From contig DIKT01000041.1 of NCBI GenBank assembly GCA_002424635.1, positions 1 to 24,618 of the forward strand: DNA of 24,618 nt. Reading direction: 5' to 3'. The notes beneath the pieces were generated by a model. It worked only from the letters and a program-made list of their open reading frames with translations, searched no databases and had not been told where the DNA came from. Shown here piece after piece: positions 1-7,680 of the stretch. Made by a program: the position numbers and the translations under genes. The stretch's first letter is position 1. The number at the start of each line of letters is the position of its first letter. The DNA is from Desulfobulbaceae bacterium UBA5611 (GTDB lineage: Bacteria > Desulfobacterota > Desulfobulbia > Desulfobulbales > Desulfocapsaceae).

Positions 1-2
1 AT

Positions 3-401
3 GATGCCTGCGTCATGGAGAATATCCCCCTGTCGCACGGCGGCATCCTGCGCTTTGACGGCCAGACCATGACCGTTGTCCCTGGCCGGTCGACCTGCTA
101 CCGCTGTACCTTTAAAGCGCCTCCCCCACCCGACTCCGTGCCGACCTGTTCACAGGCCGGGGTGCTGGGGGCCGTGGCCGGCATGCTCGGCACCATCCAG
201 GCGGCAGAGGCGCTGAAGTATATAACAGGCGTGGGAACCCTGCTGACCGATACCCTGCTGACCTTTAATGCCAAGACCATGGATTTCCGAAAGATAAAAT
301 TACACCGACAGGCCAACTGCCCGATCTGTGGCGAAAACCCAACGATCACCGAACTCCTTGATGCCAAGCAGGCGACCTGTGACTTGAAATGTTCATTTTG
401 A
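3..401 (+). CDS. HesA/MoeB/ThiF-family adenylyltransferase, C-terminal part (5' end outside window)
   Basis: The frame is open from the window edge (Asp-Ala-Cys-Val before the first Met at 15) to TGA at 399-401, so this is the C-terminal third or so of a longer protein. It belongs to the E1-like enzymes that adenylate the C-terminal Gly-Gly of small sulfur carriers (ThiS, MoaD). Visible hallmarks are the paired zinc cysteines CYRC and CPIC, and the TCSQAGVLGAVAGMLGTIQAAEALK region that matches the conserved Cys/Gly-rich segment near the end of MoeB and ThiF. A further CDLKC pair closes the protein. JAMM peptidase and TusA-like genes follow on the same strand, which supports a role in sulfur transfer rather than a ubiquitin-like pathway. 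Whether it is closer to MoeB, ThiF or HesA cannot be decided without the nucleotide-binding half. Confidence 0.9.
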   Translation, partial: DACVMENIPLSHGGILRFDGQTMTVVPGRSTCYRCTFKAPPPPDSVPTCSQAGVLGAVAGMLGTIQAAEALKYITGVGTLLTDTLLTFNAKTMDFRKIKLHRQANCPICGENPTITELLDAKQATCDLKCSF

Positions 402-486
402 TACGGAACCAGGGCCTTGTAAGGGATCAGGTTCTATCTGAAAAAAATTTGCATTATTTTTTGAGAATAACAGGAAGGGATAAGCG

Positions 487-915
487 ATGCTGCAGATAAG
501 CAAAAATGTCTTCGAGTTCATCACTGAACATGCTACAAGGGGATTACCCCATGAGGTCTGCGGCTATCTGGCGGCAAAAGACGGCAGGATTATTGCCCAT
601 TATGAACTCACCAATATGGATGCCTCCGCCGATCACTTCAGCATGAAACCTGAGGAACAATTTGCCGCCGTCAAGGATATGCGCCGGAAGGGGCTCAAGC
701 TGGCTGCCTCCTATCACAGCCATCCGGAAACCCCGGCGCGACCCTCCGAAGAAGACATCAAGCTGGCCTATGATCCGGAGATCAGTTATGTGATCATATC
801 CATGGCGGAACACAATCCTGATATTAAATCATTTCGCATCAGGAAGAATGAAGTGACTGCCGAAGGCATTGAGATTTTCAACGATGAAGAGAACTGCAAA
901 GGGTGGAAAAATTGA
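487..915 (+). CDS. M67 family metallopeptidase (JAMM/MPN+ domain, Mec-like)
   Basis: This is a 142-residue stand-alone JAMM domain. The zinc-site signature is complete: Glu23 in HEVCGYL, then His77-Ser-His79-Pro, and Ser87-x2-Asp90. The length fits bacterial single-domain members. The best studied relative is Mec of actinobacteria, which cleaves the amide bond between a ThiS-like carrier (CysO) and newly made cysteine. The gene follows the E1-like gene by 85 bp and overlaps the TusA-like gene by 13 bp, so the three are probably one sulfur-carrier operon. The ATG at 487 is preceded by GGAAGGG. Hydrolysis of a carrier-protein conjugate is inferred from family and context; the carrier gene itself is not in the window and may lie upstream. 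Confidence 0.9.
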   Translation: MLQISKNVFEFITEHATRGLPHEVCGYLAAKDGRIIAHYELTNMDASADHFSMKPEEQFAAVKDMRRKGLKLAASYHSHPETPARPSEEDIKLAYDPEISYVIISMAEHNPDIKSFRIRKNEVTAEGIEIFNDEENCKGWKN

Positions 916-1148
916 CAAAAGCAGACGCAGTAAAAGATTGCCGCCATGTTGGCTGCCCCATGAATATGGTTTACGCCAAAGTTGCCCTGTCAAAACTACA
1001 GTCGGGCCAGATTCTCGAATTAATCCTTGATGATGGTCCCCCGATAAACAATGTCCCTGGGTCCGTCCAAAAAGAGGGGCATACAATTTTAGAAAAAACA
1101 CAGCTCGATGATGGCGCTTGGCAGCTGATGATCCGGAAGGCTTCGTGA
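903..1148 (+). CDS. TusA-family sulfurtransferase / sulfur carrier
   Basis: An 81-residue protein starts at GTG 903, inside the end of the JAMM gene; TTG 912 is an alternative start. It has the TusA (SirA/YeeD) fold signature: an early CPxx motif with the persulfide-forming cysteine at Cys18 in GCPMN, the helix MVYAKVALSKLQSGQILELILDDG, and a C-terminal strand region. The usual TusA motif is CPxP; here the second Pro is Asn, which is common in the divergent deltaproteobacterial TusA-like proteins. TusA carries sulfur as a cysteine persulfide between donors and acceptors. Translational overlap with the JAMM gene and the upstream E1-like gene suggest it feeds or drains a thiocarboxylated carrier. 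Confidence 0.85.
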   Translation: MEKLTKADAVKDCRHVGCPMNMVYAKVALSKLQSGQILELILDDGPPINNVPGSVQKEGHTILEKTQLDDGAWQLMIRKAS

Positions 1149-1248
1149 CGCTCTTTCACCTGAGTTGAGACAGGGTCCTGCCCGGTCATGTCAGGACAGA
1201 GTCCGAGGCGAGTGAGCATGTCAACGACCAAGGACAAGGAGGTATTGC

Positions 1249-2172
1249 ATGGATATAATTCAAGCTTTCTTCAGAGAGTTTACCTGGGATAGCATTATTA
1301 AGACGGGGCTACGAGTCTTTATACTTCTTCTTTTTGCCTGGGTTGCGATGAAATTGCTGCAAAGATTTCTTCGTCGTCTGGAAATTCATTTAACAACAAA
1401 AAGCGTCGCCGAGGGAGAACCACCCTCGGAATCCGCAAAACGGATCGGTACTATTGTTCGTTTAATACGGCAGGCCTGCCTGCTGGCCTTGTGGCTCACA
1501 ATTGGCCTAGTGATTTTAAAAGAATTTGGCGTTGAAATTGGACCGATTATTGCCAGTGCCGGCATCGTTGGCCTTGCTGTTGGTTTTGGCGCCCAAAACC
1601 TGGTTCGTGATATTATTGCCGGTTTTTTTATAATCCTCGAGAACCAGATACGAGTTGGTGACGTTGCCATTCTCAATGGGACAGGCGGTCTCGTCGAAGA
1701 AATCAATTTCCGGACGACGGTTCTTCGAGACTTAGCCGGCGTGGTGCACACCTTTCCCAATGGAACAATAACCACCTTAAGTAATTTAACGAACGATTGG
1801 TCCGCCTATGTCTTTGAAATAGGAGTTGCGTATAAGGAAGATACCGATCGTGTTATCGAGGTCATGCAAGAGGTCGGTAAAATACTGCGAGAGGATAAAA
1901 AATTTGGCAACCTCATGCTCGAGGATCTCGATATTTTTGGAGTCGACAAGTTTGATGAGTCTTCTGTCATCATTAAAGGAAGGATCAAAACAAAACCCAT
2001 CCGGCAATGGTTAGTGGGACGGGAGTTTTTGCGAAGGATCAAATATGCCTTTGATGAAAACCATATCGAAATACCTTTTCCCCATCGGTCCATATATTTT
2101 GGAGAAAAAAGCAAGCCCTTCAATTTGAACCTAGTGGAAAAATTACACAACCAGGAAAAGATAACTGACTGA
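1249..2172 (+). CDS. Small-conductance mechanosensitive channel (MscS family)
   Basis: This 307-residue protein has the minimal MscS layout. Two N-terminal membrane helices (about residues 17-38 and 78-100) are followed by the pore helix region GLAVGFGAQNLVRDIIAGFFIILENQIRVGD (about 105-137), then the beta domain (FPNGTITTLSN) and a cytoplasmic alpha/beta vestibule ending in IPFPHRSIYF. The glycine/alanine-rich pore helix and the AQNLVRD turn are diagnostic. It opens on membrane tension to release solutes after hypo-osmotic shock. A strong AGGAGG lies just before ATG 1249. It stands alone, 100 bp after the sulfur-carrier genes, and converges on thpR. Confidence 0.95.
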   Translation: MDIIQAFFREFTWDSIIKTGLRVFILLLFAWVAMKLLQRFLRRLEIHLTTKSVAEGEPPSESAKRIGTIVRLIRQACLLALWLTIGLVILKEFGVEIGPIIASAGIVGLAVGFGAQNLVRDIIAGFFIILENQIRVGDVAILNGTGGLVEEINFRTTVLRDLAGVVHTFPNGTITTLSNLTNDWSAYVFEIGVAYKEDTDRVIEVMQEVGKILREDKKFGNLMLEDLDIFGVDKFDESSVIIKGRIKTKPIRQWLVGREFLRRIKYAFDENHIEIPFPHRSIYFGEKSKPFNLNLVEKLHNQEKITD

Positions 2173-2203
2173 ATTGCTCGTGCGCGCTGTCCATGGCCCT
2201 ATA

Positions 2204-2219
2204 GTGTATTGCGATACAC
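2204..2219 (+). terminator. Small hairpin between convergent genes
   Basis: GTGTAT-TGCG-ATACAC is a perfect 6-bp stem with a four-base loop in the 80-bp gap between the convergent MscS and thpR genes. There is no T-run on either side, so a terminator role is suggested mainly by position. Confidence 0.3.
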
Positions 2220-2252
2220 AGGAAGAGATTGATTACTAGCTGTGCCGGAGGC

Positions 2253-2792
2253 TTAATGGCTCAGGGGATAGCAGGCCTCAAGCTGGTGAATGGCACCCTG
2301 CCTGGTCAGGACACTGGAGTAGAGGTGAAAGGCATCGACCGCAAATTCGGAGCTGGCAAAAAGAGCATTGCCGGTCAGATAAGGGGTGAGTCTGGCAACC
2401 GGTGTATCGCAGAGGCGGGCCATGGTCACATGCGGCGAGAATTGTCGCTCTTCCGGCGCAAACCCGAGGCCGACCAGGAGCGATTCCACCCTGTTGCGCA
2501 GGGCCACAACTGGTTCAACGGGCTCAACACCCGCCCACAGGACGTGCGGTTGCCCACGGGGCGGAAAGACACCGAGCCCGATCAGGCGCAAGGCAAAGGC
2601 TGCACTGTGGATCTCGGCTAAACCATCCCTGATATCCTGAACACGCCCGCCCTCCACTTCGCCGATAAAGCGCAGGGTGAGATGGATCTGCGCATCGGCC
2701 ACCCAGCGCGCACCGGGCAGGCCAAGACAGATCCCGGCCAATTCCCGCTTCACCGGCAACGGCAAATCGATGGCGACAAAAAGCCTCTGCAT
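2253..2792 (-). CDS. thpR: RNA 2',3'-cyclic phosphodiesterase (2H family, ThpR/LigT)
   Basis: A 179-residue 2H phosphoesterase. The two catalytic motifs are present: His37 in HLTL and His121 in HVTM, separated by the usual duplicated-fold spacing. The start RLFVAIDLP and the phrase LRFIGEV are typical of ThpR. The family hydrolyses 2',3'-cyclic phosphates on RNA to 2'-phosphates. The ATG at 2792 is chosen because GGGAGG lies 8 nt upstream; an in-frame GTG at 2807 would place that ribosome-binding site inside the gene. It is transcribed alone, convergent with the MscS gene. Confidence 0.93.
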   Translation of the reverse strand: MQRLFVAIDLPLPVKRELAGICLGLPGARWVADAQIHLTLRFIGEVEGGRVQDIRDGLAEIHSAAFALRLIGLGVFPPRGQPHVLWAGVEPVEPVVALRNRVESLLVGLGFAPEERQFSPHVTMARLCDTPVARLTPYLTGNALFASSEFAVDAFHLYSSVLTRQGAIHQLEACYPLSH

Positions 2793-3178
2793 GATTATAC
2801 CTCCCACACGGTTATTTTATATGCGAAGACGATATTAATACGAGAAAAAAAACTATAGTATCATAGGTACTCACCCCTTATATTTTTGACAAGGCGAATG
2901 CCCTTACCGGAGGGATCAAAAAGGGAAACCAGAAAGAGGAGTGAACAACCATGATTCTGGATGTACTTTGCAGATGCGCAATAAAAAAAATGGTATTATA
3001 TTAACTGTTTACAAAGTCATTTTACAGCAGGGGACCAAACCTTGGCCACTGCAACAATCTGATTATAATCAAGAAATTAGACACTTATGCGAAAAGAGGA
3101 ATTTAGGAAGATGATGCCATGCTTAAGGTTCCTCGGGTATAATTGTCCATATACTCCTTATGCCGGAAAAGGCGCATC
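2793..3178. other. Intergenic region, 386 bp, AT-rich, no gene recognised
   Basis: This lies between the divergent thpR and MASE3 genes and must hold promoters for both. The stretch 2886-2945 (GGCGAATGCC, then GGAGGGATC, then GGGAAACCAG) is G-rich in an otherwise AT-rich spacer and ends at a good ribosome-binding site (GAGGAG) before ATG 2951. That ATG opens only a 17-codon frame (MILDVLCRCAIKKMVLY). A perfect GATTATAATC palindrome lies at about 3060-3069. I could not match the region to a known riboswitch. Confidence 0.4.
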
Positions 3179-4270
3179 ATGAGTAAAATAAATAGCCAGC
3201 AGATAATAAATAGTTATGGAAAAGCGATCAACACTGCCATTGGCGCTGTCGTCCTTATCGGGCTTTATTTGACCAGTCTGAAAAGCTATCTGCTTTTTCA
3301 CAGTCTGGCAGAAATATTCAGTATTGTTATTGCCTTCTCTCTTTTTATCATTGCCTGGAACTCAAGAAATTTCATAAAAAATCAGTATCTCCTCTTCATC
3401 GGGATAGCATATCTATTTATAAGTTTTTTAGATTTGCTGCACACCCTCTCTTATACAGGCATGCCTCTTTTCCCCGATTATGATTTCTATGCCAATCAGT
3501 TGTGGATAGGTGCCCGATATTTGGAAAGTATCTCCCTGCTCACTGCCTTCTATTACCTCAATACCCAAAAGCCAATTCAACCTTACCGCTTACTGGCGGT
3601 CTTTACCATCATTACTGCCTTGCTGGTCGCAAGCATTTTTACATGGAAAATTTTCCCAGTATGCTTTGTGGCTGATCAAGGGCTGACCCCTTTCAAAAAA
3701 TATAGCGAATATATTATCTGCGCGATCCTGGCCCTTACGATCTTTTTCTTGTACCGCAACAGGGACAAATTTGAGCCCAAGGTCTTTAAGTATTTATTGT
3801 GGGCTCTTATCTTTACCATTATGTCCGAATTGGCCTTTACTTTTTATATCAGTAACTATGGCTTTTCTAATCTCGTAGGCCATTATTTTAAAATCTTTTC
3901 TTATTTAATGATTTACCTGGCCATTATCAAAACCGGTATCGAAAATCCTTTTGACCTCATCTTTCGTGAATTAGATGCGGTAAATAAACAATTACATGCA
4001 GAGATTGAGACGAGGACCAAGACCGAGACCGACCTCAAAAAAGCATTGGCAGAAATAAAAACATTACAGGGAATCCTGCCGATCTGTTGTGGTTGCGGGT
4101 TAATTCGTGATGATGCCGGGGTTGAGCCTGGAAAAGGCGAGTGGATGAAAGTAGATCATTTTGTTGTTCAAAAGACTGATGCCCAAGTATCTCATGGTTA
4201 TTGTCCCAAATGTCACGCCAAAGCAATGAAAGAAATATCGGTGTTTTTTTCCGATGCCGGCTCTGATTGA
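3179..4270 (+). CDS. MASE3-domain membrane sensor with C-terminal CxxC/CxxC module
   Basis: A 363-residue protein. The first 250 or so residues form about seven membrane helices of the MASE3 sensor type (LDLLHTLSYTGMPLFPDYDFYANQLWIGARYLES is characteristic). A short coiled coil (about 270-305) follows, and then a small module LPICCGCGLIRDDAG...EWMKVDHFV...SHGYCPKCHAKAM, whose two CxxC pairs probably bind zinc. The same module ends many deltaproteobacterial PAS and response-regulator proteins. No PAS, histidine kinase, GGDEF or EAL domain is present, so no enzymatic output is visible. ATG 3179, after AAAAGG, is preferred over an in-frame TTG at 3143. The stimulus and partner are unknown. Confidence 0.8.
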   Translation: MSKINSQQIINSYGKAINTAIGAVVLIGLYLTSLKSYLLFHSLAEIFSIVIAFSLFIIAWNSRNFIKNQYLLFIGIAYLFISFLDLLHTLSYTGMPLFPDYDFYANQLWIGARYLESISLLTAFYYLNTQKPIQPYRLLAVFTIITALLVASIFTWKIFPVCFVADQGLTPFKKYSEYIICAILALTIFFLYRNRDKFEPKVFKYLLWALIFTIMSELAFTFYISNYGFSNLVGHYFKIFSYLMIYLAIIKTGIENPFDLIFRELDAVNKQLHAEIETRTKTETDLKKALAEIKTLQGILPICCGCGLIRDDAGVEPGKGEWMKVDHFVVQKTDAQVSHGYCPKCHAKAMKEISVFFSDAGSD

Positions 4271-4311
4271 ACAGGCAGTAAATAACATGGGACTGGAGAG
4301 ACATCAAAGTC

Positions 4312-5121
4312 ATGAATATGTTTCTCATCGATAATGAGGTTTTCCTCCGGCTGGGGTTCTTTCTCGCAATTTTCGTTGCCATGTCCATATGGGAAAGGCT
4401 TGCCCCCCGCCGGGCCTTGACCCAGAGCAAGCCCATCCGCTGGGCCAACAATATTAGTCTCACCCTGTTCAATGCGCTGCTGGTGCGACTGGTCTTTCCG
4501 GTCGCCGCAGTCGGGACGGCCTTGTACAGCGCCGAAAAAGGATGGGGCTTGCTCCGTTTCCTCGATATGCCTGAATGGGCGGGAGGTATGGTCTCGATTA
4601 TCATCCTGGATCTGGCGATCTACTTACAGCACGTCCTCTTCCACAAGTTCCCCCTTTTCTGGCGGCTCCACCGGATGCACCACACTGATCTCGATTTCGA
4701 TGTTACCACCGGGGCAAGATTCCATCCCCTGGAGATCCTGCTCTCCATGGTCATCAAGATGGGGATCGTCGTTATGATCGGGGCTCCGGCCTGGTCGGTC
4801 ATCGTCTTCGAGGTGCTGCTGAACGGCACCTCCATGTTCAACCACAGCAATATATCCCTGGCTCTCAAGGCCGACGGCTTGCTGCGGCTTCTGGTGGTGA
4901 CGCCGGACATGCACCGGGTCCACCATTCGGTGCTCGTCCGGGAAACAGACAGTAACTTCGGGTTCAACTTTCCCTGGTGGGATCGCTTGTTCGGTACCTA
5001 TCGCGAGCAGCCGAAGGCAGGCCACCAAGCCATGACCATCGGACTTGCGAACTACCGGGATCCAAAATGGCTAAAATTTCAATGGATGCTGGTGGTGCCG
5101 CTTTCTCGCAATTACCGTTAA
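4312..5121 (+). CDS. Sterol desaturase / fatty acid hydroxylase family protein
   Basis: A 269-residue integral membrane protein with the histidine clusters of the di-iron fatty acid hydroxylase superfamily: HVLFH (HxxxH), HRMHH (HxxHH), FNHSN and HRVHH (HxxHH). These follow two N-terminal membrane spans, and further hydrophobic segments lie between the clusters. The C-terminal WWDRLFGTYR is typical of bacterial members. The clusters coordinate a non-haem di-iron centre for O2-dependent hydroxylation or desaturation of lipids, which is notable in a probable anaerobe. The substrate is unknown. It lies 41 bp after the MASE3 gene on the same strand and could be cotranscribed with it; the ribosome-binding site is weak. 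Confidence 0.88.
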   Translation: MNMFLIDNEVFLRLGFFLAIFVAMSIWERLAPRRALTQSKPIRWANNISLTLFNALLVRLVFPVAAVGTALYSAEKGWGLLRFLDMPEWAGGMVSIIILDLAIYLQHVLFHKFPLFWRLHRMHHTDLDFDVTTGARFHPLEILLSMVIKMGIVVMIGAPAWSVIVFEVLLNGTSMFNHSNISLALKADGLLRLLVVTPDMHRVHHSVLVRETDSNFGFNFPWWDRLFGTYREQPKAGHQAMTIGLANYRDPKWLKFQWMLVVPLSRNYR

Positions 5122-5478
5122 TTTATACAGCTCGGTCCCCTGGTCTATCTCCTTATAAACTAATCTTCCGGTCTGCTGGAGACAATGCCGCGGATCAAGG
5201 GGTAAGATGTACTGCTTTTTAGATCAGTCGAACAGCGCCATGCGCAAATTATGATGCTATTGCATCCGTTTCAGGCTAGACTTGTGTGCCAAATTGTCTT
5301 CCTATTTCGGCAATGTTGATATAGTCTCTTCTGCGCTCTAATTTGTGCTGCTCGATTATTCAGAATTCAGGAAGACTCTTTACGAGTTCGTTAACTTTGC
5401 CGGCCGAGCGGATTATTCGAAGCCGGCAAGGCTGTCAGTTACAGTTCTTAGCCCCCACTCATCTTTCCCGGAGTTTTC
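5122..5478. other. Intergenic region, 357 bp, with one inverted repeat
   Basis: No coding sequence could be supported. The only structure seen is the perfect 8-bp inverted repeat TTGCCGGC (5397-5404) and GCCGGCAA (5422-5429) with a 17-nt loop, about 50 bp before the antiporter ATG. No T-run follows, so it may be a leader hairpin or a protein-binding site for the antiporter gene. Confidence 0.4.
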
Positions 5479-7101
5479 ATGGATCCCTTCTGGATAACAA
5501 TCGCCTTTTTCTGTGGTTTTCTCGTCCGCCTGATCGGCCTGCCACCCTTAGTAGGTTTCCTGGCCACCGGTTTTATCCTCAATGCCATGGGAGTGAGCGG
5601 CGGCACCACCTTGCAGATGGCAGCCGATCTGGGCGTAACCCTGCTCCTTTTTACCATTGGACTCAAGGTCAAGATCCAAAGTCTGTTCAAGCCTGAGGTT
5701 TGGGTCGGTACCAGCCTGCACATGCTGGCCACCATTGCGGTATTCGGGGGGTTGCTGCTGGCCGCCCTTTATGCCGGGGCCGACCTGCTGGGCGATCTGG
5801 ACATGAGGGCCATCCTGGTGATCTGCTTCGCCCTGAGTTTTTCCAGCACGGTCTTTGCCGTCAAGATTCTCGAGAGCCGGGGCGAGATGTCCTCCATCCA
5901 CGGCCGGGTAGCGGTGGGTATTCTCATCATGCAGGATGTGCTGGCCGTTATTTTTCTCACCGCCTCTACCGGCAAGCTGCCTTCGCCTTGGGCGCTGGCG
6001 GTTCTGGTCGGTCTTTTCCTGTTCAAGCCTCTCCTTTTTCGCATCATGGACCACTGCGAGCGGGGCGAACTGACCATCCTCTACGGTTTTTTTCTGGCCC
6101 TGGTGGTAGGAGCAGCCAGCTTTGATGCAGTAGCCATGAAGGCCGATCTTGGGGCTCTGCTCATCGGCATGCTGGTGGCTGGCCACCCCAAATCCAAGGA
6201 ACTGGCCAATAGTCTGCTGGGGTTCAAGGAAATTTTCCTGGTGGGATTTTTCCTCAGCATCGGCCTGGCCGGAGTTCCTACCTGGGAAACCCTGCTGCTG
6301 GCGGGAGCTCTGACCCTGCTGGTGCCAATCAAGATAGCCCTGTTTTTTGTGCTGCTCTGCCGATTCCGGCTGCGGGCCCGCTCCGCCCTGCTCGCCTCTT
6401 TCAGCCTGGCCAACTATAGCGAATTCGGCCTGATCGTAGGCGCGGTGGCGGTAGCCAATGGTTGGCTTGAGCCGAAATGGTTAACGGTTTTCGCCCTTGC
6501 TCTGTCCCTCACCTTTATTCTGGCCGCGCCCCTGAACAGTATGGCTAATGCCATTTATCAGCGTTTTCACAATTTTCTGACCGGCTTTGAAAAAAGCGGC
6601 AGCCATCAAGATGACCTCCAGCATCCGCTGATCGTTAACATCGTCATCCTTGGCATGGGCCGCATCGGCACCGGGGCCTACGACCTGATGCGGCAGCGCT
6701 GCGGCACCCAGGTGGTGGGGGTTGATTTAAACGAGGAGTCCGTGGCCGCCCATCAGGCAGCGGGCCGTGATGTTATTTTAGGCGATGCCGCTGATCCCGA
6801 TTTCTGGGAGATGCTGAAACTTCGTAACGGCTTTGTCAACCTGGAGTTGATTCTGCTAGCCATGCCCAAGCACCGGGCCAACATGTTTGCCCTGGAACAG
6901 CTGCGAAAGGCGGAATTCAAAGGAGGCATTGCTGCCATTGCCATGTACGAAGATCAACGGCTGGAGCTGCTCGCTGCCGGTGCTCATGCTGCCTATAATA
7001 TCTTTGGCGAGGCCGGCGCCGGTTTTGCCGAGCACGTATACAATACGGCTCACAGCAAAGGCACCCTTCCCGGGGTATGCAGCTTACCGGGAGAAGGATA
7101 A
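5479..7101 (+). CDS. Kef-type cation:proton antiporter with C-terminal RCK (TrkA-N) domain
   Basis: A 540-residue protein in two parts. Residues 1-370 form about 12 membrane helices of the CPA2 antiporter family (LVGFLATGFILNAMG near the N-terminus, the SFSSTVFAVKIL segment, and NYSEFGLIVGAVA). Residues about 385-530 form a Rossmann RCK domain whose nucleotide-binding motif is visible as NIVILGMGRIGTGAYDLM, with the acidic end of the second strand in VVGVDLN. KefB/KefC relatives exchange K+ for H+ and are gated by nucleotides or glutathione adducts. No TrkA-C domain is evident. It is monocistronic as far as can be seen and is followed by a 241-bp gap holding the promoter of the selenoprotein operon. 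Confidence 0.92.
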   Translation: MDPFWITIAFFCGFLVRLIGLPPLVGFLATGFILNAMGVSGGTTLQMAADLGVTLLLFTIGLKVKIQSLFKPEVWVGTSLHMLATIAVFGGLLLAALYAGADLLGDLDMRAILVICFALSFSSTVFAVKILESRGEMSSIHGRVAVGILIMQDVLAVIFLTASTGKLPSPWALAVLVGLFLFKPLLFRIMDHCERGELTILYGFFLALVVGAASFDAVAMKADLGALLIGMLVAGHPKSKELANSLLGFKEIFLVGFFLSIGLAGVPTWETLLLAGALTLLVPIKIALFFVLLCRFRLRARSALLASFSLANYSEFGLIVGAVAVANGWLEPKWLTVFALALSLTFILAAPLNSMANAIYQRFHNFLTGFEKSGSHQDDLQHPLIVNIVILGMGRIGTGAYDLMRQRCGTQVVGVDLNEESVAAHQAAGRDVILGDAADPDFWEMLKLRNGFVNLELILLAMPKHRANMFALEQLRKAEFKGGIAAIAMYEDQRLELLAAGAHAAYNIFGEAGAGFAEHVYNTAHSKGTLPGVCSLPGEG

Positions 7102-7230
7102 AAAGAGCTATACTCCCGGTCCGGCTAAATTTCTGGGCCATGATGGCTACTGACTGTCACTATCCAACTGCGCCCTAATGAACCGACTGCACCCGTGTTA
7201 GTTTCAAATAGTCATTCTACGCTTATTCTC

Positions 7231-7259
7231 TTGACATCAACATATAAACGTTTATACAT
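7231..7259 (+). promoter_or_regulatory. Promoter with embedded palindromic ArsR-type operator
   Basis: A consensus -35 TTGACA lies at 7231-7236 and a -10-like TATACA at 7253-7258 (16-bp spacer). Spacer and -10 carry the perfect 14-bp palindrome TATAAACGTTTATA at 7243-7256. Repressor bound here would occlude RNA polymerase. The site is about 85 bp before the ArsR start, so autoregulation of the whole selenoprotein operon is the simplest reading. Confidence 0.7.
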
Positions 7260-7342
7260 ATGATTATATGCTATGGACTATGGTCTCAAATGAGGGAACC
7301 CATTAGCAAAATTGCCAGACTGAGCCTTCTTTTTAACAAGTT

Positions 7343-7660
7343 ATGAATAACCGCACCACTAACCTGAATACCCACAGTCTTGCCTTCCTGGCCAAATGCC
7401 TGGCTGATGAGAATCGGCTGCGCATCCTGTTCTGTGTCAGCAAGGAAAAGAAGTCTGTCTCCATGATTGTTGAAGAACTCGGCTTATCACAACCTCTTGC
7501 TTCCCATCATCTCAAGGAACTGAAAAGGGCCTTACTGGTGAAGGTTGAGCGGAGCGGTCCCTTCGTTTACTATGAAATAACAGATCCAAGGATCCTTGTA
7601 ATATTGGCTGAACTGGATGAACTGGGCACGGCCTTACTCAGTAAAAGAACAACCTTTTAA
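7343..7660 (+). CDS. ArsR-family transcriptional regulator, first gene of the selenoprotein operon
   Basis: A 105-residue winged-helix protein. The helix-turn-helix is clear (SMIVEELGLSQPLASHHLKELKRALLV, about residues 38-64) and the wing follows (VKVERSGPFVYYEI). The N-terminal LAKCLADENRLRILFCV is typical of ArsR/SmtB repressors. The classical ELCVCDL metal site is absent; Cys19 and Cys31 are the only cysteines, so any inducer site is of a different type. The gene is preceded by a palindrome-containing promoter at 7231-7259 and followed within 20 bp by four TGA-containing genes on the same strand. It probably represses that operon. The inducer cannot be read from the sequence. Confidence 0.92.
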   Translation: MNNRTTNLNTHSLAFLAKCLADENRLRILFCVSKEKKSVSMIVEELGLSQPLASHHLKELKRALLVKVERSGPFVYYEITDPRILVILAELDELGTALLSKRTTF

Positions 7661-7680
7661 ATCGGGGAGTACCTGTTCGC

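Noticed and set aside
2229..2640. Plus-strand ORFs opposite thpR
   Set aside because: The minus strand encodes a complete 2H phosphoesterase with both catalytic motifs; the opposite frames are shadows.
2808..3142. Possible cyclic-di-GMP (GEMM) riboswitch
   Set aside because: The GGGAAACC string is superficially similar to the tetraloop or receptor region, but the conserved GEMM core sequences are absent.
4268..4270. TGA ending the MASE3 gene as a possible Sec codon
   Set aside because: Only a few codons follow before TAA and no suitable hairpin was seen.
5343..5696. 117-residue ORF before and overlapping the antiporter start
   Set aside because: It runs out of frame into the antiporter gene, has no ribosome-binding site and an arginine/serine-rich shadow composition.
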